DNA of 11,431 bases from NCBI GenBank assembly GCA_019119745.1, contig DWWI01000221.1, positions 1 to 11,431 of the forward strand, written 5' to 3'. The stretch is from Candidatus Mediterraneibacter gallistercoris (GTDB lineage Bacteria; Bacillota_A; Clostridia; Lachnospirales; Lachnospiraceae). The notes under the pieces are model-generated. The model was given only the letters and a program-made list of their open reading frames with translations. It was not told where the DNA came from and did no database searches. Position numbers and translations under genes: made by a program. This document shows positions 1 through 7,330 of this stretch, piece after piece (the stretch's first letter is position 1; each line of letters begins with the position of its first letter).

Positions 1-987
1 ACAGATGCAAATCTGCTTCTGATCATAACAATAGCAATATTCCTTATTATGTATATCGGCGCCATGATATTCCTTGGCGGAGGCTTCTTAAACGCACAGA
101 ACCTGTTCAACATTCTGATGCAGCAGTCCGCGCTGATCATTACAGCCTGCGGCATGAGCCTTGTCATGATCACGGGCGGTATCGATATCTCAGTCGGCGG
201 CGTGGTTGCGCTTGTCTGCATGAGCTGTGCGGTGAGCCTTGACTATCTGCACTGGAATGTGCCGATGTCCATCCTTCTGGCTCTCGGTATCGGTCTTGCG
301 TACGGCATTGTTCAGGGCTTCCTTGTAGCGTACCTTGAGATCCAGCCGTTCATTATCTCTCTTGCAGGAATGTTCTTTGCAAGAGGTATGACGACGATCG
401 TACATACGGAGCCGTTCAATGTACAGAATGAGTCGTTTACGGCACTGAAAAACACACGTATTATCGTTCCGGGAATGGGAAATGTAAACCGTCTCGGAAA
501 CTACATAGACGCATATATCAATATCGGGGTTGTCGTGGCTCTCATTATTGTAATCGCGCTGTTCGTCATGCTCCGCTGGACTAAGCTGGGACGCTCCTTC
601 TACGCAGTAGGCGGAAACAGCCAGAGCGCACTTATGCTCGGCATTAACGTAAGACGTACAAAATTCATCGCGCATCTGATGTGCAGTGTCCTTGCAGGTG
701 TTGCAGGATATGTATATTTCCTGTATGTAGGTTCCGGTTCCGCATCCCATGCATCGGGTATGGAGATGGATGCCATCGCATCCTCCATCATCGGCGGTAC
801 GCTGCTGACAGGCGGTGTCGGAAATATCATCGGAACATTCGTGGGCGTGCTGTCCTTAAGTACGATCCAGAATATCGTGTCTTCCGTCGGACTGGATGAG
901 GCATGGTGGACAGGTATCACTGTGGCGGCTATGCTGTGTCTGTTCCTCGTGATCCAGAGCGTGATCACATCACGGAAGAGAGATTAG
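1..987 (+). CDS. ABC sugar transporter permease, RbsC/YjfF family (5' partial)
   Basis: This is a membrane-spanning permease subunit of a carbohydrate ABC importer (BPD_transp_2 family, which includes RbsC, XylH and the galactofuranose permeases YtfT/YjfF). The frame is open from base 1, and the first codons already encode a hydrophobic helix (LLLIITIAIFLIM). The ATG at 49 is therefore internal to the first TM segment, and the true start lies just left of the window. About 328 codons are present, so only a short N-terminus is missing. Family hallmarks are the SLVMITGGIDISVGG stretch (codons near 160-207), the cytoplasmic coupling loop with GGNSQSALMLGIN and RRTK (codons 610-663) that should contact the ATPase, and the IIGGTLLTGGVGNIIGT segment (790-838). 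Its ATPase, periplasmic-type binding protein and possibly a second permease should lie upstream. It is the last gene of its unit, because a terminator follows at 1021. The substrate cannot be read from the sequence. Galactofuranose or another pentose/hexose is plausible from the YjfF-like look, but this is inference. Confidence 0.9.
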   Translation, partial: TDANLLLIITIAIFLIMYIGAMIFLGGGFLNAQNLFNILMQQSALIITACGMSLVMITGGIDISVGGVVALVCMSCAVSLDYLHWNVPMSILLALGIGLAYGIVQGFLVAYLEIQPFIISLAGMFFARGMTTIVHTEPFNVQNESFTALKNTRIIVPGMGNVNRLGNYIDAYINIGVVVALIIVIALFVMLRWTKLGRSFYAVGGNSQSALMLGINVRRTKFIAHLMCSVLAGVAGYVYFLYVGSGSASHASGMEMDAIASSIIGGTLLTGGVGNIIGTFVGVLSLSTIQNIVSSVGLDEAWWTGITVAAMLCLFLVIQSVITSRKRD

Positions 988-1020
988 GAATTAACAGCAG
1001 AACTGAAAAGAATATTAGAG

Positions 1021-1050
1021 AAAGCGGCTTGCCATGGCAGGCCGCTTTTC
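1021..1050 (+). terminator. Intrinsic terminator after the sugar ABC permease
   Basis: The arms at 1021-1033 and 1036-1048 can form a 13-bp GC-rich stem with a single G-U wobble. The 2-nt spacer means the top base pairs will open into the loop. The 3' arm ends in TTTTC, a short U-tract. The hairpin lies 33 nt after the permease stop codon, so it probably ends the sugar-transport operon and separates it from the glucosaminidase gene. Confidence 0.85.
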
Positions 1051-1064
1051 CTGATTCATGCATA

Positions 1065-1094
1065 TTGACAGATGCATATATAATATAATATGAA
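1065..1094 (+). promoter_or_regulatory. Candidate promoter of the glucosaminidase gene
   Basis: A perfect TTGACA lies at 1065-1070. An AT-rich stretch follows, holding two overlapping TATAAT matches (1079-1084 and 1084-1089) and a weaker TATGAA at 1089-1094. Only TATGAA has normal spacing (18 bp) from TTGACA; the perfect TATAAT boxes sit only 8 and 13 bp away. A promoter in this gap is needed because a terminator precedes it. Which -10 box is used is not settled by the sequence. Confidence 0.4.
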
Positions 1095-1172
1095 AAGAAA
1101 CCTGTAAGCGGCATCCGATATAAGATTTTTCATTGCGGATGTGGATTGATCAGCACAGGAGTGTATGCATGA

Positions 1173-1937
1173 ATGAAATGGAACAGTAATACAGTTAAGC
1201 GATATATGGAAGCGGGCCTTGCGGTCCTGATCGCTTTCATTCTGGGACTGGCCGGTTCCGCAGGCGTCTTATCACCGCGGGCAGCCGAGAATGAGCGGAC
1301 TGGGGCGGCTGTCGCGGATGACAGTACAAAGGCCGGTGAAGAAAATGAAAATAAGACTCTGGCATCGAGCCCGGATACAGGAGAGACGAAGGAGACAATA
1401 GCGGACGGACAGTATCCGATTATGGGAAACAGTAATGTCACTGTTCAGGAGATGGTCGATTATTTTAATGCGTCCGGGGAGGAGTATCCCGCGGAAGAAC
1501 TTTCCGGGGGCGGTGCAGATTCCATTGAGACGTTCTGTCAGATGTATTATGACGAGGCGACTGCAGAGGGGGTGCGGCCGGAAGTGGCGTTTGCCCAGAC
1601 AATGAAAGAGACAGGATTTCTTCAGTATGGCGGGGATGCGTCCATTGAGCAGTTCAATTTTGCCGGACTGGGTACCACGGGTAACGGAGTACCCGGCAAT
1701 TCCTATCCGGATGTGCAGACCGGAATACGGGCGCAGATCCAGCATCTCAAGGCATACGCCACAGCAGATTCACTGAATCAGGAGTGTGTAGATGATCGGT
1801 ATGAGTATGTGAAGAAAGGTTCGGCTCCTTATGTACAGTGGCTTGGGCAGCAGGAGAATCCGGAGGGGCTCGGCTGGGCGACGGGTGATAATTACGGATA
1901 TGATATAGTGGGGATGATAGAAGATATGACGGAATGA
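1173..1937 (+). CDS. Membrane-anchored/secreted glucosaminidase-domain protein (putative peptidoglycan hydrolase)
   Basis: This 254-aa protein probably cleaves N-acetylglucosamine linkages in cell-wall peptidoglycan. Residues 1-12 are basic/polar and residues 13-32 form a hydrophobic segment (LAVLIAFILGLAGSAGV), a signal peptide or N-terminal anchor. Residues about 36-80 are a low-complexity linker rich in A, E, T, G and D. Residues about 88-250 resemble the glucosaminidase family (FlgJ/LytG/Auto type, PF01832). The signature is AQTMKETGFLQYGG, with Glu146 as the likely catalytic acid, followed by the NFAGLG motif (162-167) that matches the family's N-x-F-G-[IL] element. The C-terminal YVKKGSAPYVQWLGQQ part also fits this fold. 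ATG at 1173 is chosen because the nearby ATGs at 1165 and 1169 run into stops within a few codons; AGGAG at 1157-1161 is 11 nt upstream, slightly long. It appears to be monocistronic. No SH3, LysM or choline-binding repeat is seen. The specific bond cut is inference. Confidence 0.8.
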   Translation: MKWNSNTVKRYMEAGLAVLIAFILGLAGSAGVLSPRAAENERTGAAVADDSTKAGEENENKTLASSPDTGETKETIADGQYPIMGNSNVTVQEMVDYFNASGEEYPAEELSGGGADSIETFCQMYYDEATAEGVRPEVAFAQTMKETGFLQYGGDASIEQFNFAGLGTTGNGVPGNSYPDVQTGIRAQIQHLKAYATADSLNQECVDDRYEYVKKGSAPYVQWLGQQENPEGLGWATGDNYGYDIVGMIEDMTE

Positions 1938-1950
1938 ACTGATCAGTTCA
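1935..1950. repeat. 16-bp perfect palindrome overlapping the glucosaminidase stop codon
   Basis: TGAACTGATCAGTTCA reads identically on both strands and begins with the TGA stop of the glucosaminidase gene. As RNA it could form a 6-bp stem with a GATC loop. No U-tract follows, so it is not a convincing intrinsic terminator. It could be an operator-like dyad or chance. Confidence 0.55.
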
Positions 1951-1997
1951 GCCCGTGCCATTTGTAAAATAGTACTTCTTAAGATTATCTAAACTTC

Positions 1998-2026
1998 TTG
2001 ACAAAATCGCCTTGTGCGACTATAGT
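1998..2026 (+). promoter_or_regulatory. Sigma-A-type promoter for the valS T-box leader
   Basis: A consensus -35 box TTGACA (1998-2003) is separated by exactly 17 bp from a -10 box TATAGT (2021-2026, 5 of 6 matches to TATAAT). Transcription would start near 2033, shortly before Stem I of the T-box. This is the best vegetative promoter in the window and presumably drives valS and the genes behind it. The -10 box lies inside an inverted repeat (2022-2029 with 2049-2056). Confidence 0.85.
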
Positions 2027-2059
2027 ATTTGATAGTTAATTTTTAGTTAATACTATTGT

Positions 2060-2360
2060 AACAAAGGTGACGAGGAAGAGGAGTACGTTATTACTTCCGC
2101 CAGAGAGAACCGTCCGCAGGCTGAAAGACGGTTTCGGAAAAGGGTAATGGAAGGTAGCTTTTGAACCGGATGGCCGAAGAGCGTCTGTGCAGGAAGATAA
2201 GATACAGGATGAGGGTAAGCTGTCCCGGAGTGGTCCACGTTACAGGACTTCAGAGGTATATTTCCGGACAGGAGCGGGATGCTCCGAGTCAGGCAAGTGT
2301 ATGAAATAAGGTGGTACCGCGGAATCTTCGCCCTTTACATTACGTAAAGGGCGTTTCTTT
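2060..2360 (+). ncRNA. T-box riboswitch, valine specifier, upstream of valS
   Basis: This leader RNA senses uncharged tRNA-Val and lets transcription continue into valS when charging is low. Stem I is recognisable. A lower helix pairs AAGAG (2076-2080) with CUUUU (2158-2162). The loop-E strand AGUA lies at 2082-2085, UUCCG pairs with CGGAA and AUUAC with GUAAU in the middle helix, and an AGAGAG motif (2102-2107) precedes the apical AACCGUC/GACGGUU hairpin (2108-2114 with 2127-2133). The specifier is most likely GUA at 2154-2156, followed by a purine (G2157). It sits opposite AGUA in the same place as GGC in the Bacillus glyQS leader, and GUA is a valine codon. The T-box sequence AAGGUGGUACCGCGG is at 2308-2322. 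Its UGGU (2312-2315) is complementary to the ACCA end of a tRNA with discriminator A73, as expected for tRNA-Val. The competing terminator is annotated separately. Stems II/III between about 2170 and 2300 were not resolved. Confidence 0.95.
2329..2360 (+). terminator. T-box-controlled intrinsic terminator (attenuator) before valS
   Basis: CGCCCUUUAC (2329-2338) and GUAAAGGGCG (2344-2353) form a perfect 10-bp stem closed by a 5-nt loop, followed by TTTCTTT (2354-2360). The 5' arm lies immediately after the T-box sequence, so it can be sequestered in the antiterminator when uncharged tRNA-Val is bound. This is the off-state element of the riboswitch. Confidence 0.93.
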
Positions 2361-2409
2361 ATGTAACTGTGAAAATTCCGTGAACACCGGGGGATTTAAG
2401 GAGAATACA

Positions 2410-5061
2410 ATGAGCAAAGAATTAGCAAAGACTTATGATCCGAAAGCGATCGAAGAAAAACTGTATGACAAATGGTGTGAGAACAAATATTTCCATGCGG
2501 AAGTGGACCGCAGCAGAAAACCGTTTACGACGGTGATGCCGCCTCCGAATATTACGGGAAAGCTTCATATGGGCCACGCTCTTGACAATACACTTCAGGA
2601 TATCCTGATCCGATACAAGAGAATGGAAGGATATAATGCACTGTGGATCCCGGGAACAGACCATGCGGCGATCTCTACAGAGGTAAAGGTGACAAACCAG
2701 CTGAAAGACGAAGGTATTGATAAGAAAGAACTGGGCCGTGAAGGGTTCCTGAAGAGAGTATGGCAGTGGAAAGAAGAGTATGCCGGTACGATCGAGAACC
2801 AGCTCAAGAAGCTGGGTATCTCCTGCGACTGGGACAGAGAGCGTTTCACTATGGACGAGGGATGCTCCAAGGCTGTAGAGGAAGTGTTTATCAGCCTGTA
2901 CAACAAAGGGTACATCTATAAAGGATCCAGGATCATCAACTGGTGCCCGAAATGTAAAACCTCTCTTTCCGATGCAGAGGTAGAACACGAGGATCAGGAG
3001 GGACACTTCTGGCATATTAAATATCCGATCGTAGGAACAGACCGTTTCCTCGAGATCGCGACCACACGTCCGGAGACCATGCTGGGAGATACGGCCATCG
3101 CTGTACATCCGGATGACGAGCGATATAAAGATCTTGTAGGAAAGAACGTGATCCTGCCGCTTGTAGGAAGAGAGATCCCGATCGTGGCGGATTACTATGT
3201 AGATAAAGAATTCGGTACAGGAGCGGTGAAGATCACGCCGGCTCATGACCCGAACGACTTCGAGGTAGGCAAGCGCCACAACCTGCCGGAGATTAACATC
3301 ATGAACGATGACGCTACAATCAATGAAAACGGCGGCAAATACGCAGGCATGGACCGCTATGAGGCGAGAGAGGCGATTGTCAGAGAACTTGACGAACAGG
3401 GATATCTTGTAAAAGTTGTTCCGCATACTCATGCAGTAGGAACTCATGACCGCTGCGGTACGACAGTAGAGCCGCTCATCAAGCAGCAGTGGTTTGTAAA
3501 GATGGACGAGCTGGCCAAACCGGCCATCAATGCGTTAAAGACCGGAGAACTGAAATTTGTACCGGAACGTTTTAACAAGATCTATCTGCACTGGCTGGAG
3601 AATATCAAAGACTGGTGTATTTCCCGTCAGATCTGGTGGGGGCACAGGATCCCGGCATATTACTGCGACGAGTGCGGTGAGGTTGTCGTTGGACACCACG
3701 CTCCGGATAAGTGCCCGAAATGCGGATGTACACATTTTACGCAGGACGAGGATACTCTGGACACATGGTTCTCGTCAGCGCTGTGGCCGTTCTCTACACT
3801 GGGATGGCCGGACAAGACAGAGGATCTGGACTATTTCTATCCGACGGATGTGCTTGTAACAGGATATGATATTATCTTCTTCTGGGTTATACGTATGGTA
3901 TTCTCAGGTTATGCGCATACAGGAAAATCACCGTTCCACACGGTGCTCATCCACGGCCTGGTGCGCGACTCCCAGGGACGCAAGATGAGCAAATCTCTCG
4001 GAAACGGCATCGATCCGCTGGAGATTATCGACAAGTACGGCGCCGACGCTCTCAGGCTTACGCTCGTTACCGGAAACGCGCCGGGAAATGATATGCGTTT
4101 CTACAATGAGAGAGTGGAGGCAAGCCGCAATTTCGCAAACAAAGTATGGAATGCATCCCGTTTCATCCTGATGAACATGAAAGATGAAACAGTCATTGAG
4201 AAACCGGACGACGCGATGTTTACGCCGGCTGACCGCTGGATCCTCTCCACGGTGAACACACTGGCGAAAGACGTGACAGAGAACATGGACAAATACGAGC
4301 TCGGTATCGCGGTACAGAAGGTATATGACTTCATCTGGGATGAATTCTGCGACTGGTATGTGGAACTTGCGAAGGACCGCATCTACCACGCGGAGGAAGA
4401 TCCGAAGGCCGCGGGATGTGCGCTTTGGGTATTAAAGACTGTGCTGGGACAGGCGCTGAAACTGCTTCATCCGTTTATGCCGTTTATCACAGAGGAAATC
4501 TACAGCGCCCTTGTGCCTGAAGAGGAGTCCCTGATGATGTCAGATTGGCCGAAGTACAGAGAAGAGTGGAACTTCCCGGCGGACGAGGATGTGATGGAAC
4601 ATGTGAAAGCAATCGTAAAAGGTATCCGCAACATCCGCTCCGAAATGGACGTGCCGAACAACAGGAAGACGAAAGTGTATATCGTTTCCACCGATGACAA
4701 GGTATGTAAAGGTATCCCGGCCCTGGCAGGTTCCGTGAAGCCGCTTATGATGGCGAATGAGATCATTATCCAGCCGGATAAAGCAGGCATCGCGGACAGC
4801 GCGGTATCAGTCGTAGTTCCGGATGCAGTTGTATATCTGCCGCTTGAGGATCTCGTAGACTTTGAACAGGAGCGCGAGAGACTGGCCAAAGAAGAAGTAA
4901 GGCTGAATAAAGAGATAAAAAGAGCTCAGGGTATGCTTTCCAATGAAAAGTTCGTAAGCAAGGCTCCGGCTGCAAAAGTTCAGGAAGAGAGAGACAAGCT
5001 GGAGAAATATACGCAGATGCTCGAACAGGTAAAAGAGAGAATTGCGGGACTTGGGAAATAG
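2410..5061 (+). CDS. valS: Valyl-tRNA synthetase (ValRS)
   Basis: This class I aminoacyl-tRNA synthetase attaches valine to tRNA-Val in the cytoplasm (EC 6.1.1.9). It has 883 aa, a normal bacterial ValRS length. The Rossmann-fold signatures are complete: the HIGH motif as HMGH (residues 53-56, within [14 protein letters not shown]) and KMSKS (525-529). Residues about 190-340 carry the inserted CP1 editing domain ([13 protein letters not shown], then [19 protein letters not shown]). Cys pairs at 179/182 (CPKC), 419/422 (CDEC) and 435/438 (CPKC) suggest zinc-ribbon insertions. [11 protein letters not shown] follows the ISRQ element. Residues about 640-790 are the anticodon-binding helical domain, and about 815-880 form the charged C-terminal coiled coil typical of ValRS. 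The start at 2410 is chosen because AAGGAG (2398-2403) lies 6 nt upstream and the protein then begins [11 protein letters not shown]. An in-frame GTG at 2311 lies within the T-box core and is not a start. Expression should be controlled by the T-box leader. Confidence 0.98.
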   Translation: MSKELAKTYDPKAIEEKLYDKWCENKYFHAEVDRSRKPFTTVMPPPNITGKLHMGHALDNTLQDILIRYKRMEGYNALWIPGTDHAAISTEVKVTNQLKDEGIDKKELGREGFLKRVWQWKEEYAGTIENQLKKLGISCDWDRERFTMDEGCSKAVEEVFISLYNKGYIYKGSRIINWCPKCKTSLSDAEVEHEDQEGHFWHIKYPIVGTDRFLEIATTRPETMLGDTAIAVHPDDERYKDLVGKNVILPLVGREIPIVADYYVDKEFGTGAVKITPAHDPNDFEVGKRHNLPEINIMNDDATINENGGKYAGMDRYEAREAIVRELDEQGYLVKVVPHTHAVGTHDRCGTTVEPLIKQQWFVKMDELAKPAINALKTGELKFVPERFNKIYLHWLENIKDWCISRQIWWGHRIPAYYCDECGEVVVGHHAPDKCPKCGCTHFTQDEDTLDTWFSSALWPFSTLGWPDKTEDLDYFYPTDVLVTGYDIIFFWVIRMVFSGYAHTGKSPFHTVLIHGLVRDSQGRKMSKSLGNGIDPLEIIDKYGADALRLTLVTGNAPGNDMRFYNERVEASRNFANKVWNASRFILMNMKDETVIEKPDDAMFTPADRWILSTVNTLAKDVTENMDKYELGIAVQKVYDFIWDEFCDWYVELAKDRIYHAEEDPKAAGCALWVLKTVLGQALKLLHPFMPFITEEIYSALVPEEESLMMSDWPKYREEWNFPADEDVMEHVKAIVKGIRNIRSEMDVPNNRKTKVYIVSTDDKVCKGIPALAGSVKPLMMANEIIIQPDKAGIADSAVSVVVPDAVVYLPLEDLVDFEQERERLAKEEVRLNKEIKRAQGMLSNEKFVSKAPAAKVQEERDKLEKYTQMLEQVKERIAGLGK

Positions 5062-5107
5062 TCTGCGGTGATTTCCTCTTATTAGAAGAAAGGATGTAAG
5101 ATCATAC

Positions 5108-7330
5108 ATGAAAGGCATTCATATCAGGAAACCTGATATCAAAGGATTTTTTACAAAAGTCAGAAATCTGAAAAAAGAAGATATCAAGCGGCATTTTAAG
5201 GAAAAGAAAGAGCGCAGGCAGCGCATCCTTGAAGAACGGCGCAACAGCCGGTTCGCGAAAAAGATGCAGCCGGTCTATAAATGGATGAACAGGTTTTCAC
5301 TGCCTCTGCAGTTCCTTCTGGCCTGCGTGATCAATTTTCTGATCGAGACTGTCTCCAGACTGTCCTTTTTTGAGGCGTGGGACTACCTTGTAGGAACGCC
5401 GCTTGTGTTCCTGTACAATGCATTTATGATATTTACGACATTTATGCTCGTTTATCTGTTCCGGCGGAGAGTATTTGCCCGGATTCTGATCAGTGTGTTC
5501 TGGCTGTTTCTGGGCATCTGCAACGGCTACCTTCTGACCAAGAGGGTGACGCCGTTTAACGCGCAGGATCTGAAAGTACTCTCGGATGCGCTGGAGCTGA
5601 CGGGAAACTACTTCAATACGTTTGAACTTGTGATGATCATCGTCGGCGTGGTGGCTGTCGTGTTCTGGATTGTCTCCATGTGGAGAAGGGGCGGACAGTA
5701 TTCCGGGAAAATGCACAGGATCATCGCGCTGTGCGGCGTAGGAATTTCGTTTGCAGCGTGTCTGTGGCTGACGGATGAGGCAATCGACAAGCGTGTCATA
5801 TCCAATTATTTTGGAAATATTGCTTTTGCGTATGAGGATTACGGGTTCCCGTACTGTTTCTCTGCCAGCCTGTTTAATACAGGTATCAATGAGCCGGCGG
5901 GATACAGTGAGGAGACGATGAATGAGATCTCTGATAACGGCGAGCTGACACAGAGCACTACCGGGCTTTCTGAGGATGAGATGCCCAACATTATGTTTGT
6001 CCAGCTCGAATCTTTCTTCGACCCGACAGAGGTTGAATGGCTGCGTTTTTCAGAAGATCCGATTCCGAATCTGCGAAAATTATTTGACGAGTATTCTACA
6101 GGATATTTCAAGGTTCCGTCCGTAGGAGCCGGTACTGCCAACACGGAATTTGAAGTGCTGACCGGAATGAGTATGCGCTTCTTCGGTCCGGGCGAATATC
6201 CGTATAAGACTTACGCGAAGTTCAATCAGATGGAGAGCGCGGCGAGCGCGCTCAAGGCTCTCGGCTATGGCGCGGAGGCGCTTCATAATAACGGCGGAAA
6301 TTTCTACAGCCGTGCCCAGGTATTTAATAAGATGGGATTTGACCATTTTACAAGCAAGGAGTTTATGAATATCCTGCAGACAACGCCGAAGGGCTGGGCT
6401 ACGGATGATATTCTTGTGCCGAATATTATGGAATCCATGGATACTACGGAAGGACAGGATTTTGTCTTTACCATAAGTGTAGAGGGACACGGAGAATATC
6501 CGACAGAGAAAGTGCTTGAGAATCCGGAGATCGTCGTCAGCGGAGTCGAGGACGAGGGAGAGAGAAACGCCTGGGAGTATTATGTGAATCTTGTACATGA
6601 GATGGATAAATTCGTCGGACAGCTCATCGAGGCGGTAGAGTCGAGAAATGAGCCTACGGTACTTGTTTTCTACGGCGATCATCTTCCGACCATGAATCTG
6701 GAGGCGAAAGATCTTAAGAGCCGTTATCTCTATAATACGAATTATGTGATCTGGGATAATATCGGACTGAAGAAAGAAGACGAGAATATCGCCGCATATC
6801 AGATCATGGCCGAAGTATTTGACAGGCTGGATATCCACTCCGGCACGGTGTTTAATTATCATCAGCAGCGCCGGGAGACCAAAAATTATCTGGCGGATCT
6901 GGAGCTGCTCCAGTATGATATGATGTACGGAGAGCAGTATGTATACGAGAAATACGGTATGCCGGTTCCTGAGGAACATATGGTCATGGGAGTCAAGGAT
7001 GCGGAGATATCTCAGATGGTCCTTCAGGCTGACGGCACGACATACAGTATATACGGAGATAATTTTACAAAGCAGAGTAAGGTTTATATAAACGGTGAAA
7101 AACAGGCGACAAAATTCCTGAATAATACAAGGCTGGATCTGAAAGATTCACAGATTGAAGACGGCGATACCGTTATGGTGGCGCAGGTGGGATCCAGCAA
7201 CACTATATTCAGAGAATCAAAGACTTATATATACAGTGACGGCACCCTGACGGAAGCTCCGGCAGATCCGAATGCACCGGAGAACGGGCGTCAGGCGTTT
7301 GTCGATCAGGAAGAAGAAAAGGAAGAATGA
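5108..7330 (+). CDS. LTA synthase-like membrane sulfatase-fold protein (polyglycerolphosphate synthase family) with C-terminal IPT-like domain
   Basis: This 740-aa polytopic enzyme belongs to the alkaline phosphatase superfamily, lipoteichoic-acid synthase group. By family knowledge it would transfer glycerol-phosphate from phosphatidylglycerol to an envelope polymer on the outer face of the membrane. A highly basic cytoplasmic N-terminus (1-60) precedes five predicted TM helices (about 64-82, 97-118, 123-143, 172-192, 203-222), the LtaS topology. The extracellular catalytic domain (about 290-600) has PNIMFVQLESF with Glu301 as metal ligand. It also has GAGTANTEFEVLTG with Thr343 as the likely nucleophile, EGHGEYP with His461, and FYGDHLP with the Asp524/His525 metal ligands. 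Residues about 626-709 look like an IPT/TIG-type beta-sandwich (YSIYGDNFTKQSKVYINGE), and an acidic tail ends the protein. The start is supported by AAAGGA about 13 nt upstream, a long spacing; the ATG at 5093 is followed at once by a stop. It follows valS by 46 nt with no terminator and overlaps folC by 4 nt. The acceptor polymer is unknown. Confidence 0.88.
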   Translation: MKGIHIRKPDIKGFFTKVRNLKKEDIKRHFKEKKERRQRILEERRNSRFAKKMQPVYKWMNRFSLPLQFLLACVINFLIETVSRLSFFEAWDYLVGTPLVFLYNAFMIFTTFMLVYLFRRRVFARILISVFWLFLGICNGYLLTKRVTPFNAQDLKVLSDALELTGNYFNTFELVMIIVGVVAVVFWIVSMWRRGGQYSGKMHRIIALCGVGISFAACLWLTDEAIDKRVISNYFGNIAFAYEDYGFPYCFSASLFNTGINEPAGYSEETMNEISDNGELTQSTTGLSEDEMPNIMFVQLESFFDPTEVEWLRFSEDPIPNLRKLFDEYSTGYFKVPSVGAGTANTEFEVLTGMSMRFFGPGEYPYKTYAKFNQMESAASALKALGYGAEALHNNGGNFYSRAQVFNKMGFDHFTSKEFMNILQTTPKGWATDDILVPNIMESMDTTEGQDFVFTISVEGHGEYPTEKVLENPEIVVSGVEDEGERNAWEYYVNLVHEMDKFVGQLIEAVESRNEPTVLVFYGDHLPTMNLEAKDLKSRYLYNTNYVIWDNIGLKKEDENIAAYQIMAEVFDRLDIHSGTVFNYHQQRRETKNYLADLELLQYDMMYGEQYVYEKYGMPVPEEHMVMGVKDAEISQMVLQADGTTYSIYGDNFTKQSKVYINGEKQATKFLNNTRLDLKDSQIEDGDTVMVAQVGSSNTIFRESKTYIYSDGTLTEAPADPNAPENGRQAFVDQEEEKEE

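Noticed and set aside
190..750. Long minus-strand open frame opposite the permease
   Set aside because: It is antisense to a clear membrane transporter gene, has Cys/His-rich low-similarity sequence and no plausible ribosome site. It is a shadow of the coding strand.
49..987. ATG at 49 as the true start of the ABC permease
   Set aside because: The frame is open to base 1 and encodes part of the first TM helix before this ATG. No ribosome site precedes it, so the gene is 5'-truncated by the window.
1938..1997. Terminator for the glucosaminidase gene
   Set aside because: The only dyad is the 16-bp palindrome at the stop codon, which lacks a U-tract. No other hairpin with a T-run is seen before the valS promoter.
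2228..2240. GAGUGGUCCACG stretch inside the leader as a second T-box sequence
   Set aside because: It lacks the ACCGCG continuation and no terminator follows it. The real T-box at 2308-2322 is complete, so this is more likely part of an internal stem of the leader.
2311..2409. In-frame GTG at 2311 that would extend ValRS by 33 residues
   Set aside because: It lies in the T-box core and the extension runs through the attenuator hairpin. ATG at 2410 has AAGGAG at ideal spacing and gives a typical ValRS N-terminus.
2422..3447. 341-codon minus-strand open frame opposite valS
   Set aside because: It lies wholly antisense to conserved ValRS motifs, and its composition reflects reverse-complemented valS codons. 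No promoter or ribosome site supports it.
6080..6979. 299-codon minus-strand open frame opposite the LTA-synthase-like gene
   Set aside because: It is antisense to the catalytic domain with all active-site residues in the + frame. No independent evidence of expression is visible.
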